DNA of 52,059 nt, taken from the NCBI RefSeq assembly GCF_002885955.2, contig NZ_POQS01000004.1, forward strand, positions 617,229 to 669,287, written 5' to 3'. Numbering within the stretch: the first letter of the stretch is position 1; the number at the start of each line of letters is the position of its first letter. Below are positions 1-9,278 of this stretch, one piece after another. The position numbers were made by a program, and so were the translations under genes. This DNA is from Achromobacter pulmonis. GTDB lineage: Bacteria > Pseudomonadota > Gammaproteobacteria > Burkholderiales > Burkholderiaceae_B. The notes beneath the pieces were generated by a model that saw only the letters and a list, made by a program, of their open reading frames with translations, was not told the origin of the DNA and searched no databases.

Positions 1-1391
1 TGGCGCAGCAGGGCTTCGAGGCCGCGCGCGCGCGCCTGTTCGACGGCGGCAACGCCAACTGGACCGAAGAGCGCGCCGCCTGGCATACCGCGCTGCGCGC
101 CGCCGAGCCGCCGGCCATGGTGGCCAAGGCCGTGCTGGCCGAGCGCGAACGCATGCGCGAATTCGTGCGCAAGGCCGACGCCGCCGACCGCTACGGCTGT
201 GTGCTGCACCTGGGCATAGGCGGCAGCGACTGGGGCCCGCGCATGGTGACGCGGGCCTTGCGCCACGGCGGGGTGCGCCGCGAGGTGCGCTTCGCCTCCA
301 ACGTGGACTCGCATTCGGTCGCCGAAGCCATGAGCCACCTGGACCCGCATGACACCCTGGTCATCGTCGCGTCCAAGTCGTTCACCACCACCGAACCGCT
401 GGCCAACGCCGAAGTGGCGATGAACTGGCTGCGCGACGCCGGCGTGGCCGATCCCATCCGGCAGGTCGTGGCCATCACGGCCAACGTCGAGGCCGCGCTC
501 AACCTCGGCATCCTGCCCGACCACATCTTCCAGATCTGGGACTGGGTGGGCGGACGCTATTCGCTGTGGTCGGCCATCGGCCTGCCGATAGCGCTGGCGC
601 TGGGCAACGAGGTGTTCGAACAGTTGTTGGCCGGCGCGGCCGCCATGGACGAGCATTTCCGCAACGCGCCCATCGAGGAAAACGCGCCGGTGCAGCTGGC
701 GTTGGCCGGCGTGGTCAATCGCAGCGTGCTGGGGTACGACTCGCTGGTGATCGCGCCGTACGACTCGCGCCTCTACCACCTGGTGCCCTGGGCCCAGCAG
801 CTGGAAATGGAATCGCTGGGCAAGGTCGCCACCGCCGACGGCAGCCCCGCCGGCGTGCCCACCGGCCCGGCCGTGTGGGGCATGCCGGGCACCGACTGCC
901 AGCACACGTTCTTCCAATGGCTGCACCAGGACACCGCCGGCGCGCCGGTCGATTTCATCCTGTGCGAGCAGCCCGCCCACGCCTATGCGCGACACCACGA
1001 ACTGCTGATCGCCAACTGCCTGGCGCAGCGCTCGGCGCTGCTGCGCGGCAAGACCTACGAGGAAGCGCTGGCCGAAACCTCGGCGACCGAGCGCGACCCG
1101 GCGCGCGCGCGGCGCCTGGCGCGCCATCGCGTGCATCCGGGCGGGCGCCCGTCGTCGCTCATCGTGCTGCCGCGCCTGGAGGCCTACACGCTGGGCGCGC
1201 TGCTGGCCCTGTACGAGCACAAGGTGTTCACGCAGGGCGTGATCTGGGGCATCAATCCCTTCGATCAGTGGGGGGTCGAGTTCGGCAAGGTCCTGGCCAA
1301 GGGCATCATGCACGAGCTGGACGCGCCGCAGGCGATCGAGCAGGACCCTTCCACCCGCTACTGGATCGACGCCATCGCGCGCCGCCACTGA
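1..1391 (+). CDS. pgi: Glucose-6-phosphate isomerase, 5' end outside window
   Basis: Cytoplasmic enzyme interconverting glucose-6-phosphate and fructose-6-phosphate in glycolysis and gluconeogenesis. The reading frame is open from position 3 without a start, so the gene begins upstream; 462 residues are visible, and about 60 or more N-terminal residues are probably missing. Seen: the sugar-phosphate-binding stretch GIGGSDWGPRMV, a second SIS-type region with SKSFTTTEP, and near the C-terminus FDQWGVEFGK, which matches the PGI family signature. The gene stops 13 bp before the stop codon of the convergent glycosyltransferase gene, with no obvious intrinsic terminator between them. Fructose-6-phosphate feeds amino-sugar nucleotide synthesis, so proximity to the saccharide cluster may be meaningful, but opposite transcription argues against co-regulation. 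Identity is certain; the start is not visible. Confidence 0.97.
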   Translation, partial: AQQGFEAARARLFDGGNANWTEERAAWHTALRAAEPPAMVAKAVLAERERMREFVRKADAADRYGCVLHLGIGGSDWGPRMVTRALRHGGVRREVRFASNVDSHSVAEAMSHLDPHDTLVIVASKSFTTTEPLANAEVAMNWLRDAGVADPIRQVVAITANVEAALNLGILPDHIFQIWDWVGGRYSLWSAIGLPIALALGNEVFEQLLAGAAAMDEHFRNAPIEENAPVQLALAGVVNRSVLGYDSLVIAPYDSRLYHLVPWAQQLEMESLGKVATADGSPAGVPTGPAVWGMPGTDCQHTFFQWLHQDTAGAPVDFILCEQPAHAYARHHELLIANCLAQRSALLRGKTYEEALAETSATERDPARARRLARHRVHPGGRPSSLIVLPRLEAYTLGALLALYEHKVFTQGVIWGINPFDQWGVEFGKVLAKGIMHELDAPQAIEQDPSTRYWIDAIARRH

Positions 1392-1404
1392 GGCGGCAAA
1401 GGCC

Positions 1405-2538
1405 TCAGCCGCCCAGCGCGTCGTAGATGCCGACGTGGATGCGGGCGACCCGCTCGATATCGAATTCGCGTTCGGCCAGCGCCCTGCCCGCCGCGCCCAT
1501 GGACTGGCGCAGCGCCGCGTCGCCGGCCAGGCGGGCAATGGCGTCGGCCAGCCCCCGGGCGTCGCGCACCGGCACCAGCACGCCGGTCTCGCCCGGCTCG
1601 ATGGCGTCGCGGCAGCCCGGCACGTCGGTGGTCACCACCGCGCGCCCGCAGGCCGCGGCTTCCAGCAGGGACTTGGGCAGCCCCTCGCGGTACGAGGGCA
1701 GCACGGCGATGTGCGAGGCCGCGTACAGCCCGGCCACGTCGCTGCGTTCGCCCAGCGCGCGCACGCAGCCTTCGCGCTCCCAGGCCTGCACCTCTTCGGG
1801 GGTGGCGGAAGTCGGGTTGCCGGCGTCCACGCCGCCCACCAGCTGCATCGTCACCGGCACGCCGCGCTCGCGCAGCAGCCGCGCCGCCTGCACGAATTCC
1901 TGCACGCCCTTGTCGCGCAGCAGGCGCGCCACCATCGTCACAACCACGGGCGGGGCCGGCGGCTCGGGCACGGCGCGGTAGGCCTGCAGGTCCACGCCCG
2001 CGCCGCGGATCAGCACCACCTGGCCGTCGCGCACCGCGCCCAGCGACTTGAGCAGGTCGCGGTCGCTGGCGTTCTGGAAGATCACGCGGCTGTTCGGATG
2101 GCCCAGCGCCAGCCGGTACAGGCGCTCCACCACGGCGCGCACCAGCCGCATCTTGAGCGAATTGGACAGGAACACGAAACCCAGCCCCGAGATCGCCGCG
2201 ACCATGCCCGGCACGCGGGTCAGGCGCGCGGCGATGCCGCCGTAGAGCACCGGCTTGATGGTGACCAGGTGCACGATGTCCGGACGCAGGCGCCGGAACA
2301 GGCGCACCAGCGCCAGCAGCGTGCCCAGCTCCTGCAAGGGGTGCTTGCCGCTGCGCGTCATGGGGATGGCGTGGTGCGTCATGCCCAGCGCCTCGATCTC
2401 GGCCACGGCCGGGCCGTCCATGGTGGCGACATGGATCTCGTAGCCGGCGCGCTGCGCCGCCAGCGCCACCGGCACGCGATGCGACATGAAGAAGGCCGGA
2501 TTGTTGACGACGAACAGCAGGCGGCGCGGCGCGCTCAT
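1405..2538 (-). CDS. Glycosyltransferase family 4 (PglA-like), last gene of saccharide cluster
   Basis: Predicted 377-residue GT-B fold glycosyltransferase of the GT4 (glycosyl transferase group 1) family, probably adding one sugar to a lipid-linked oligosaccharide at the cytoplasmic face of the inner membrane. Seen: N-terminal Rossmann half starting RRLLFVVNNPAFF, a central SGLGFVF stretch typical of PglA/WbpT-like enzymes, and the C-terminal nucleotide-sugar-binding half with the E-x7-E motif EGLPKSLLE. The ATG at 2536-2538 is chosen because it overlaps the upstream gene's stop by 4 bp (ATGA), which implies translational coupling; a longer open frame upstream lies inside the preceding gene and is rejected. 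Donor and acceptor sugars cannot be read from sequence. It is the terminal gene of the cluster, tail to tail with pgi. Confidence 0.9.
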   Translation of the reverse strand: MSAPRRLLFVVNNPAFFMSHRVPVALAAQRAGYEIHVATMDGPAVAEIEALGMTHHAIPMTRSGKHPLQELGTLLALVRLFRRLRPDIVHLVTIKPVLYGGIAARLTRVPGMVAAISGLGFVFLSNSLKMRLVRAVVERLYRLALGHPNSRVIFQNASDRDLLKSLGAVRDGQVVLIRGAGVDLQAYRAVPEPPAPPVVVTMVARLLRDKGVQEFVQAARLLRERGVPVTMQLVGGVDAGNPTSATPEEVQAWEREGCVRALGERSDVAGLYAASHIAVLPSYREGLPKSLLEAAACGRAVVTTDVPGCRDAIEPGETGVLVPVRDARGLADAIARLAGDAALRQSMGAAGRALAEREFDIERVARIHVGIYDALGG

Positions 2539-3692
2539 TCTTGCACTCCAGAAATGCGGCGCCATACGGCGATGTAGCTTTGCACCATGCGGGCGAGATC
2601 GAACCGTTCCAGCACCCGGGCGCGGGCCGGCTGGCCGGCGCGCTCGCGGCCGCGCGCGGCCACCTCGCGCAGCGCGGTCTCGATGCCGCGCGCCAGCGCC
2701 TCGGGCTGCTCGGGCGGCACCACCACGCCGGTGTCGCCGACGATATAGGCCGCGTCGCCGACGTCGGTCACCACGCAATAGACGCCGCAGGCCATGGCCT
2801 CGGCGACCACGTTGGGAAATCCTTCGGCGCAGCTCGACAGCACGTGCAGATCCAGACCGTTCATGGCCGCGGGCACGTCGTCGCTGGGGCCGGCCAGCAC
2901 CAGCCGCTCGCGCAGCCCGAGCCGGTCTATCAAAGCGCCCAGCTCGGGGTTGTCGGCCGCCATGCCACGGCCGATCAGCACGCAGCGCAGGCCGCCGTCG
3001 CGGCCGTCGCGCACCAGCGCGGCGATGGCGCGCAGCAGGTTGGCGTGATCCTTGAGCGGGTCCCAGCGCGCCACGCAGCCGATCACCGGCGCGTCGTCGG
3101 CCAGCCCCCATTGCGCGCGCACGCGGGCGCGCGCGGCCTCGTCGGGCGTATAACGCGACAGGTCGTAGCCGTTGGAGACGACCACCAGCCGGTCGCGCCG
3201 GTAGCCTTTGTCGGCGTGGCGCTCGGCCGCTTTCTGGGCGGCGCACACGATGGCCCGGGGCACCCAGCCCGACAGCAGCGCGCAGGCGCGCAGCACCAGC
3301 CGCGCCGAGCGGCTGCTGCGCTCCAGGTGCTCGCCCGAGTTGCGGATGCCCCAGGCGATGGCGCGCACGCCGGCCAGGCGCGCGGCCAGACCGCCGATCA
3401 GGTCGGCGTGGTACATCCAGGTCTGCACCGCGTCCGGACGCGTGCGCGCGATCAGCGCGCGCAGGGCGAGAAAACCGCCCAGGCTGACCCGCCCGCGCTT
3501 CATGCCCAGCGCATGCACGGCCACGCCGGCGGCGCGCAGGCGCTCGCCGTATATGCCCTCATCGGTGAGCGAGACCACGGTGTGCTCCACCGCCGCCTCC
3601 GGATAGGTGGCCAGGCGCAGCAGCACGGACTCCGCGCCGCCCTGCCCCAGGCCGGTGATCACGTGCATGACACGCAGCTTGCGGGCGCTCAT
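2535..3692 (-). CDS. Glycosyltransferase family 4
   Basis: Predicted 385-residue GT4 glycosyltransferase. Seen: N-terminal segment VMHVITGLGQGGAESVLLRLA, with the glycine-rich GxGGAE loop common in this family; a nucleotide-binding domain beginning near VIGCVARWDPLKDHANLLRAI; and the E-x7-E motif EGFPNVVAE about 90 residues from the C-terminus. Start ATG (3690-3692) overlaps the stop of the preceding gene by four bases (ATGA), and its own stop overlaps the next start in the same way, so three glycosyltransferases are translationally coupled. Likely acts sequentially with its neighbours in oligosaccharide assembly. Sugar specificity is unknown. Confidence 0.9.
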   Translation of the reverse strand: MSARKLRVMHVITGLGQGGAESVLLRLATYPEAAVEHTVVSLTDEGIYGERLRAAGVAVHALGMKRGRVSLGGFLALRALIARTRPDAVQTWMYHADLIGGLAARLAGVRAIAWGIRNSGEHLERSSRSARLVLRACALLSGWVPRAIVCAAQKAAERHADKGYRRDRLVVVSNGYDLSRYTPDEAARARVRAQWGLADDAPVIGCVARWDPLKDHANLLRAIAALVRDGRDGGLRCVLIGRGMAADNPELGALIDRLGLRERLVLAGPSDDVPAAMNGLDLHVLSSCAEGFPNVVAEAMACGVYCVVTDVGDAAYIVGDTGVVVPPEQPEALARGIETALREVAARGRERAGQPARARVLERFDLARMVQSYIAVWRRISGVQE

Positions 3693-4801
3693 CGCCCCTC
3701 CCTGACCGCGTCGAACAGCTCGTCCCAATGCGCCAGCACGTTGGCGAGCGCGTAGCGCTGGCGCACCGCGGCCGAGGCGCGCAGGCCCAGCTGCTCGCGC
3801 AGCCCGGCATCGCTCATGATCCGGCGCAGCGCTTCACGCAGCGCATCGCGGTCGCCGGCCGGCACCAGCAGCGCGTCCTGGCCGTCGCGCGTCATTTCGC
3901 GCGGACCGCTGGAGCAGTCGAACGCCACGCAGGGCAGGCCCAGCGACATGGCTTCCAGCAGCACGTTGGGAAAGCCCTCGACCAGCGAACTCAGCACGAA
4001 GGCCTGTCCGCGCGCCAGCTCCTCCCATGGCGCCTCGGTACGGCCGGGCAGGCTGACGCGCGACTGCAGGCCCAGGCGGGCGACGCGTTCTTCCAGGGCG
4101 CCGCGCTCCGGCCCCTCGCCCCAGATGCGCAGGTTCCAGTCCGGGAAATCGGGCGCCAGCTGCGCATAGACGTCGATCAGCAGGTCGAACTGCTTGTCGC
4201 TCACCAGCCGTCCCATCGCCAGCAGTTCGCGCGGGCCGGCGTCGCGCTGGCGCACCAGCGGCGCGTCCAGCAGCGGCGCGGGCAAGGGATTGGGAATGAC
4301 CGCCAGGCGCTTGATGCCGGGCACCTGGCGCGCGAACGGACCCGCGGTGTCTTCGGCCTGCACCGTCACCATGTCGGCGCGCGGATACAGCAGGCGGCGC
4401 AGCCTGCGCCACACCTTGCCGGTGGTGGTTTCGGCCACGGGATTGGTGCGCTCGCAGACGATGAGCGGCACACCCAGGCCTCGCGTGGCCAGGATGGCGG
4501 CCACGTTGACGTTGGTCAGGAATGAAACCACGACGTCCGGCCGGGTGTCGCGGATATGCCGGCGCAGCGCCAGCAGGCGCGCGAACGCGGCCTTGGCGCC
4601 CCCGGCGCGGGTGCCCGCCAGGTCCGCCAGCCAGGCCAGTTTCACCTTGTCCGACAGCGGATAGAAGCAGCTGCCCTTGGAGGAGAAGGTCGGCGTCAGC
4701 GTGACGCTGTCGCCCCGCTCGGCCCAGGCGTTGACCAGCGTCGCGGCGACGCGCTCGGCGCCGCCGGCGTGCATGGAACTGACCAGCATCAGTATTTTCA
4801 T
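3689..4801 (-). CDS. Glycosyltransferase family 4 (PglH-like)
   Basis: Predicted 370-residue GT4 glycosyltransferase. Seen: N-terminus MKILMLVSSMHAGGAERVAA with the GGAER glycine-rich loop; VCERTNPVAETTTGKVWRRL, a stretch of the kind found in GalNAc-transferases related to PglH; the nucleotide-binding half with LLAMGRLVSDKQFDLLI; and the E-x7-E motif EGFPNVLLE. It resembles the fourth glycosyltransferase of the cluster (6785-7927) at all these places, so the two are probably paralogues adding related sugars. It starts 3 bp after the asnB-like gene's stop. GalNAc or GalNAcA as donor is plausible from the dehydrogenase/epimerase in the cluster but is inference only. Confidence 0.9.
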   Translation of the reverse strand: MKILMLVSSMHAGGAERVAATLVNAWAERGDSVTLTPTFSSKGSCFYPLSDKVKLAWLADLAGTRAGGAKAAFARLLALRRHIRDTRPDVVVSFLTNVNVAAILATRGLGVPLIVCERTNPVAETTTGKVWRRLRRLLYPRADMVTVQAEDTAGPFARQVPGIKRLAVIPNPLPAPLLDAPLVRQRDAGPRELLAMGRLVSDKQFDLLIDVYAQLAPDFPDWNLRIWGEGPERGALEERVARLGLQSRVSLPGRTEAPWEELARGQAFVLSSLVEGFPNVLLEAMSLGLPCVAFDCSSGPREMTRDGQDALLVPAGDRDALREALRRIMSDAGLREQLGLRASAAVRQRYALANVLAHWDELFDAVREGR

Positions 4802-4804
4802 GCG

Positions 4805-6736
4805 TCAAAGACTCCCAACCGATCCTCCCTGGTTCCTGCCGTTGCGATAGCGGTCCAGCCAGGCCTGCATCATCAGCACGCCCCACAGATGGCTGTCCCA
4901 GTTGCGATGGCCCGAGGTGTGTTCGCGCCACTTGCGCAGAATGGGCTCGGGCTCGAACCAGCCTTCCTGGCGCAGGCGCGCCGGGTCCAGCAGCGTGTCG
5001 GCCCATTCGCGCAAGGGGCCGCGCAGCCACGCGGCCAGCGGCACGGCGAAGCCGCGCTTGGGCCGGTCGACCAGTGCCTGCGGAACGTGGCGGTACAGGA
5101 CCTGGCGCAGCAGCCATTTGCCGGTGGCGCCGCGCACCTTGTAGCGGTGCGGCAGGCTCCAGGCGAATTCGTAGACGCGATGGTCGATCAGCGGCACGCG
5201 CGTCTCCAGGCTGACGGCCATCGCGGCGCGGTCCACCTTGACCAGGATGTCGTCGGGCAGGTAGGTGACCGTGTCCAGCTTCATCATGGATTCGAAGGTC
5301 GAGCCCTGCATGGCGCGCGCGAATTCCGACACCGGCTCCACGCCGCCCTTGACCACGCTGGACGGGTCGGCCCAGTACGAAACGAAATGGCGGTAGAACT
5401 CGCCGCGCGTGTCGGCGCGCAGCAGCTCGCCCAGCTTGCCGACCTTGCCGCGCCAGGCGCCGCGCCCGGGCAGCAGCGCCGAGGCGCTCAGCAGCGCGCC
5501 GGCGGGCTTGCGCAGCACCGCGGGCACGCGCTCGCACTTCTGCCACCAGTTGTTCACGCGGAAATAACGCGAATAGCCGCCGAACAGCTCGTCGCCGCCA
5601 TCGCCCGACAGCGCCACCGTGACGTGCTGGCGCGCCATGCGCGTGACCAGCGACGTCGGGATCTGCGAGGAATCCGCGAACGGTTCGTCGTACATGTCGG
5701 CCAGCGTGGGCACCACGGCCAGCGCGTCTTCCGCCGTCACGTACAGCTCGGTGTGGTCGGTGCCGAGGTGCGCGGCCACGGCCTTGGCGTGCTGCGCCTC
5801 GTCGTAGCCTTTCTCATGAAAGCCGATGGCGAAGGTGCGCACCGGCTGCGAGCTCTGCGCCTGCATCAGCGCGACGATGGTGGACGAATCGATGCCGCCC
5901 GACAGGAACGCGCCCAGGCTCACGTCAGCCAACATCTGGCCGCCCACCGCCTTGGACAGCACGCCTTCGAGCGCCTGCGCGGCCTGCGCGTCGTTGTCGA
6001 ACGACAGTGGCGACTGCGCGGCGACGTCGGCCGCCTCGCGCGCCGACCAGTACACGCGCGGCTGCGGCATGCGGCGGCTGCGGGTGTCGTCGGCGGTGAA
6101 TTCGACCCAGGTGCCCGGCGGCAGCTTGGCGATGCCCTGGAAGATCGATTGCGGCGCCGGGATGTAGTTGTGGCGCATGAACGAGGCCAGGGCATTGCGG
6201 TTCAGTTCGCCGCCGAAGCCGGGGATCGGCATCAGGCCCTTGAGTTCGGAGGCGAACACCAGTTCCGCGCCCGAATAGCCGTAGTACAGGGGCTTTTCGC
6301 CCATGCGGTCGCGCGCCAGCACCAGCTTGCGCGAGGCGCGGTCCCACAGCGCGATGGCGAACATGCCCACCGCGGCCTGCAAGGTGGCCTCGATGCCCAG
6401 CGCGGTGAAGCCCGCCAGCAGGGTCTCGGTGTCGGAATGGCCGCGCCAGGACGGCGCCAGCGCCGATTGCTCCAGCTGCTTGCGGATGTCCAGGTGGTTG
6501 TAGATCTCGCCGTTGAACACCATGACGTAGCGGCCGCAGGCCGAGGTCATGGGCTGGTGGCCCGCTTCGGTCAGGTCCAGGATCGCCAGGCGCACGTGCG
6601 CCAGCGCCAGCTCGGCCTCGGGATCTTCCCAGAAGCCATTGCTGTCGGGCCCGCGGTGGCGGATGCGGCGGCAGCTTTCCGCCAGCACTTGCGCCTTGTT
6701 CCCGATGGGGCCCCAGATACCGACTATTCCACACAT
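4805..6736 (-). CDS. asnB: Asparagine synthase (glutamine-hydrolysing) family amidotransferase
   Basis: 643 residues, near the usual length of AsnB. Seen: N-terminal MCGIVGIWGP with Cys2, the nucleophile of class II glutamine amidotransferases, followed by the glutaminase domain (RLAILDLTEAGHQPM, NGEIYNH), and a C-terminal synthetase domain with the ATP-pyrophosphatase loop FLSGGIDSS and SGDGGDELFGGY. The chemistry is glutamine-dependent amidation of a carboxylate through an adenylate. Family members inside polysaccharide loci (for example WbpS of Pseudomonas aeruginosa O6) are thought to amidate sugar uronic acids rather than aspartate. Here it lies among glycosyltransferases and downstream of UDP-uronic-acid synthesis genes, so a uronamide-forming role is likely; general asparagine synthesis remains possible. 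The gap to the upstream gene is 48 bp. Confidence 0.9.
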   Translation of the reverse strand: MCGIVGIWGPIGNKAQVLAESCRRIRHRGPDSNGFWEDPEAELALAHVRLAILDLTEAGHQPMTSACGRYVMVFNGEIYNHLDIRKQLEQSALAPSWRGHSDTETLLAGFTALGIEATLQAAVGMFAIALWDRASRKLVLARDRMGEKPLYYGYSGAELVFASELKGLMPIPGFGGELNRNALASFMRHNYIPAPQSIFQGIAKLPPGTWVEFTADDTRSRRMPQPRVYWSAREAADVAAQSPLSFDNDAQAAQALEGVLSKAVGGQMLADVSLGAFLSGGIDSSTIVALMQAQSSQPVRTFAIGFHEKGYDEAQHAKAVAAHLGTDHTELYVTAEDALAVVPTLADMYDEPFADSSQIPTSLVTRMARQHVTVALSGDGGDELFGGYSRYFRVNNWWQKCERVPAVLRKPAGALLSASALLPGRGAWRGKVGKLGELLRADTRGEFYRHFVSYWADPSSVVKGGVEPVSEFARAMQGSTFESMMKLDTVTYLPDDILVKVDRAAMAVSLETRVPLIDHRVYEFAWSLPHRYKVRGATGKWLLRQVLYRHVPQALVDRPKRGFAVPLAAWLRGPLREWADTLLDPARLRQEGWFEPEPILRKWREHTSGHRNWDSHLWGVLMMQAWLDRYRNGRNQGGSVGSL

Positions 6737-6784
6737 GATGTTGTTCTCGTGGTCACCGTAGCAACGGCATGACGCGCCCGGACC

Positions 6785-7927
6785 CTAGCGGCCCGGCGCG
6801 CGCACGCCGTCAAAAAGTTCTTGCCATTTCTGCAGCACGCGCGCGGCCGAAAACCGCTCGCGCACATCGATCGCCGCCTGCGCCATGCGGGCGCGCCCGG
6901 CGTCGTCGCGCATGAGCGCGTCCAGCGCCGCCACCAGCGCGGGCACGTCGCCGTTGGGCCGCACCAGCACGCCGTCCACCCCGTCGCGCACGATTTCGCG
7001 CGGGCCGGTGTCGCAATCGAAGGCGACGGCGGCCAGGCCGCTGGCCATGGATTCGAGCAGGGTGTTGGACAGGCCCTCGAAGCGCGAGGTCAGCACGTAC
7101 AGGTCGGCGCTTTCGTACCAGTCGCCCACATTGCCCGCGCGTCCCGGCATGAAGACGCGCTCCTGTAATCCGGCTTCGCGCACCTGCGCCTCCAGCGCGC
7201 GCCGCTCGTCGCCCTCGCCCAGGATAACCAGATCCCATCCGGGATGCGAGGACGCCAGCCGGGCATAGGCCTGGATCAGCAGGTCGAAACCCTTGTCGGC
7301 ATGCAGCCGGCCCACGGCCAGCAGGCGCTTGCGGCCCGCGCCGGCAACCGGCGCCAGCACGGGTTCCGCGCGCGGCAGCGGGAAATGCACCGGATTGGGG
7401 ATGACGGCCAGCCGGCAGCCCGGCACATACCTGTCCAGCCAGTCCGCGGTGCCGCGGGTCAGCGCCACCACGCGCGCGGCGCGCGGATAGGTCAGGCGCC
7501 GCAGGCGCTGCCAGAAGCCCGACAGGGTCTGCGACGGCGGATGCGTGTGCTCGGTCGCGATCACCCGGCACGACAGGCCGGCGCAGGCCAGCACCGACAG
7601 CACCGAGGCCGTGGTCATCATGCCCAGCACGATGTCGGGCCGAAACGACCGGACCACGCGGCGCAGCGCGCGCACGCGCTGCACGTTGCTCCAGATCCCA
7701 CGCAGTCCGCCGCCCTCGCCCGCGGTGTCCAGCACCTCGCGGCGCACCTTGGGATGCAGCGCATAGACGTCGCCCGCGGCGCCGGCCTGGGTCACCACCA
7801 TGACCTCGCGGCCCATCTCGGCCCAGTGCGCGCTCAGGTCGGCGGCGACCCGCTCGGCCCCGCCGCCGCCCAGCGAATGGATGAACAGCAGGACGCGCAG
7901 GGGCCGGCCGGAATCAGTCTCGGACAT
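6785..7927 (-). CDS. Glycosyltransferase family 4
   Basis: Predicted 380-residue GT4 glycosyltransferase. Seen: RVLLFIHSLGGGGAERVAADLSAHW with the GGAER loop, VIATEHTHPPSQTLSGFWQRL, the C-terminal binding half with LLAVGRLHADKGFDLLI, and the E-x7-E motif EGLSNTLLE. It parallels the glycosyltransferase at 3689-4801 throughout (same loop, similar mid-domain TYPRA and C-terminal GPREIVRDG segments), suggesting gene duplication. Its ATG follows directly on the stop codon of the flippase gene (TGA-ATG, no gap), consistent with translational coupling. Specificity is unknown. Confidence 0.9.
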   Translation of the reverse strand: MSETDSGRPLRVLLFIHSLGGGGAERVAADLSAHWAEMGREVMVVTQAGAAGDVYALHPKVRREVLDTAGEGGGLRGIWSNVQRVRALRRVVRSFRPDIVLGMMTTASVLSVLACAGLSCRVIATEHTHPPSQTLSGFWQRLRRLTYPRAARVVALTRGTADWLDRYVPGCRLAVIPNPVHFPLPRAEPVLAPVAGAGRKRLLAVGRLHADKGFDLLIQAYARLASSHPGWDLVILGEGDERRALEAQVREAGLQERVFMPGRAGNVGDWYESADLYVLTSRFEGLSNTLLESMASGLAAVAFDCDTGPREIVRDGVDGVLVRPNGDVPALVAALDALMRDDAGRARMAQAAIDVRERFSAARVLQKWQELFDGVRAPGR

Positions 7928-9277
7928 TCAATCGGCCTCCTTGGTTTCGGCCTTGCGCAGCGCCACCAGCAGGTAGCAGGCGAAGGACAGCAGGTACATG
8001 AGGCTGGTGGCCAGCATGATGCCGGCCGCGCCCATGCGGGCCGCCAGCAACGGATTCAGCGCCGCCTTGAGCAGGAAGTTGCCCACGGCGATGGCCGACA
8101 TGATGCGGTAGCGGTTCTGGCTGGCCAGCAACTGCACCAGGATCAGCACGCCGAAATAGAACGGCAGTTGCAGGAGCCCCCAGCGCAGCACGTGCGCCAC
8201 GGCCTGGGTGTTCTCGGCCGTGAAGGCGCCGCGCTCGAACAGCACCGACACGCCCCACGGCGCCAGCACCCAGCCCAGCACTACCGCGCCGCCGCCGGCG
8301 GCCACCATCAGCACGGACCATTTCAGGGCCATGACGCGCGCGCGGCCGGTATCGCCGCGCGCCTGCACGTCGGCCAGCACGGGCAGCGCCGCGCGTCCCA
8401 CCGATACCGCGCCTATGCCCAGGAGCAGCGACAGCAGCCGGCTGGCGTAGCCCAGCGTGGCGTTGGCGTTGGCGCCGAGGTTGGCGGCGGCGTACTGGTC
8501 CAGCGGGCCGACGAAGCTCATGGCCACCTGGCCGATCAGCATCACGCCGGCCGCGCTCATCAGCTCTGGCCAGTGCGGCGAACGCAGCGACAGGCGCGGC
8601 GCGCCCCAGAAACCGCCGTCGGCGCGCGCGGCCAGCCAGGCCAGCCAGACGGTCTGGATGGCGTAGCCCACCAGCGTGCCCCACAGCAGCGGCCCCACGC
8701 CGTCGGCGCTGGCCGCCAGCATGACCCAGGCCAGGGTGGCCACGGCAGGCACGCTGTCGAGCAAAGTGTTGACGTGGCGCTCCTGCGCGCGCAGACGGGC
8801 GGCGCTGATGCCGGCGACGAGCAGCAGCGCCGCCACCGGGGCGAAGGCCGCCAGCAGCTCGCCGGTCATCTCGCGGACCTGGGCCGACAGGCCCTGGCCC
8901 AGCATGCCAAGCACCTGCGGCCAGGCGAACCAGGTCAGCAGCGCCAGCGCCACGCCGGCCGCGGCGACCCAGCCTTGCAGCTCGCCGATGAACAGGCGTC
9001 TTTCGGTTTCCTCGGCGCGGCGCAGCCGCACCAGCACCGGGATCAGCACCACCGACAGCACGCCCACGATGGTCACGGGCAGCCAGGTGGCCATCGTCAT
9101 GGTGAATTGATAGGCGTCCACGGCGTCGCTAACGCCGTAGCGGTACGCCACCGCCATCTCCTTGACGGCGCCGGCGGCCTTGCCCAACAGCAGAAACACC
9201 GCCACCCGGAACGCGCCCTTGAATATGCGCAGGTGGTCCGGGTGGATGTTGCCGAGTTTTCTGGCTAGTGCTTTCAA
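7928..9277 (-). CDS. MviN/MurJ-family lipid-linked saccharide flippase
   Basis: Polytopic inner-membrane protein of the MOP exporter superfamily, about 449 residues if it begins at the TTG at 9275-9277. Seen: GAFRVAVFLLLGKAAGAVKEMAVAYRYG near the N-terminus, the MurJ-like beginning with a charged KEM motif, then some 12 hydrophobic stretches. Function inferred: moves the polyprenyl-diphosphate-linked oligosaccharide made by the surrounding enzymes to the periplasm, the job Wzx does in other clusters. The TTG start is one base after the stop of the epimerase gene and gives the expected N-terminus; no ATG or GTG lies nearby, so the start is moderately sure. It is shorter than housekeeping MurJ (about 510-520 residues) and sits among glycosyltransferases, which argues for a dedicated saccharide flippase rather than the lipid II flippase. 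Confidence 0.85.
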   Translation of the reverse strand: MKALARKLGNIHPDHLRIFKGAFRVAVFLLLGKAAGAVKEMAVAYRYGVSDAVDAYQFTMTMATWLPVTIVGVLSVVLIPVLVRLRRAEETERRLFIGELQGWVAAAGVALALLTWFAWPQVLGMLGQGLSAQVREMTGELLAAFAPVAALLLVAGISAARLRAQERHVNTLLDSVPAVATLAWVMLAASADGVGPLLWGTLVGYAIQTVWLAWLAARADGGFWGAPRLSLRSPHWPELMSAAGVMLIGQVAMSFVGPLDQYAAANLGANANATLGYASRLLSLLLGIGAVSVGRAALPVLADVQARGDTGRARVMALKWSVLMVAAGGGAVVLGWVLAPWGVSVLFERGAFTAENTQAVAHVLRWGLLQLPFYFGVLILVQLLASQNRYRIMSAIAVGNFLLKAALNPLLAARMGAAGIMLATSLMYLLSFACYLLVALRKAETKEAD

Positions 9278-9278
9278 A

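Noticed and set aside
7928..9277. Housekeeping lipid II flippase MurJ
   Set aside because: Shorter than MurJ and embedded among glycosyltransferases, so a saccharide flippase is preferred. A tree would settle it.
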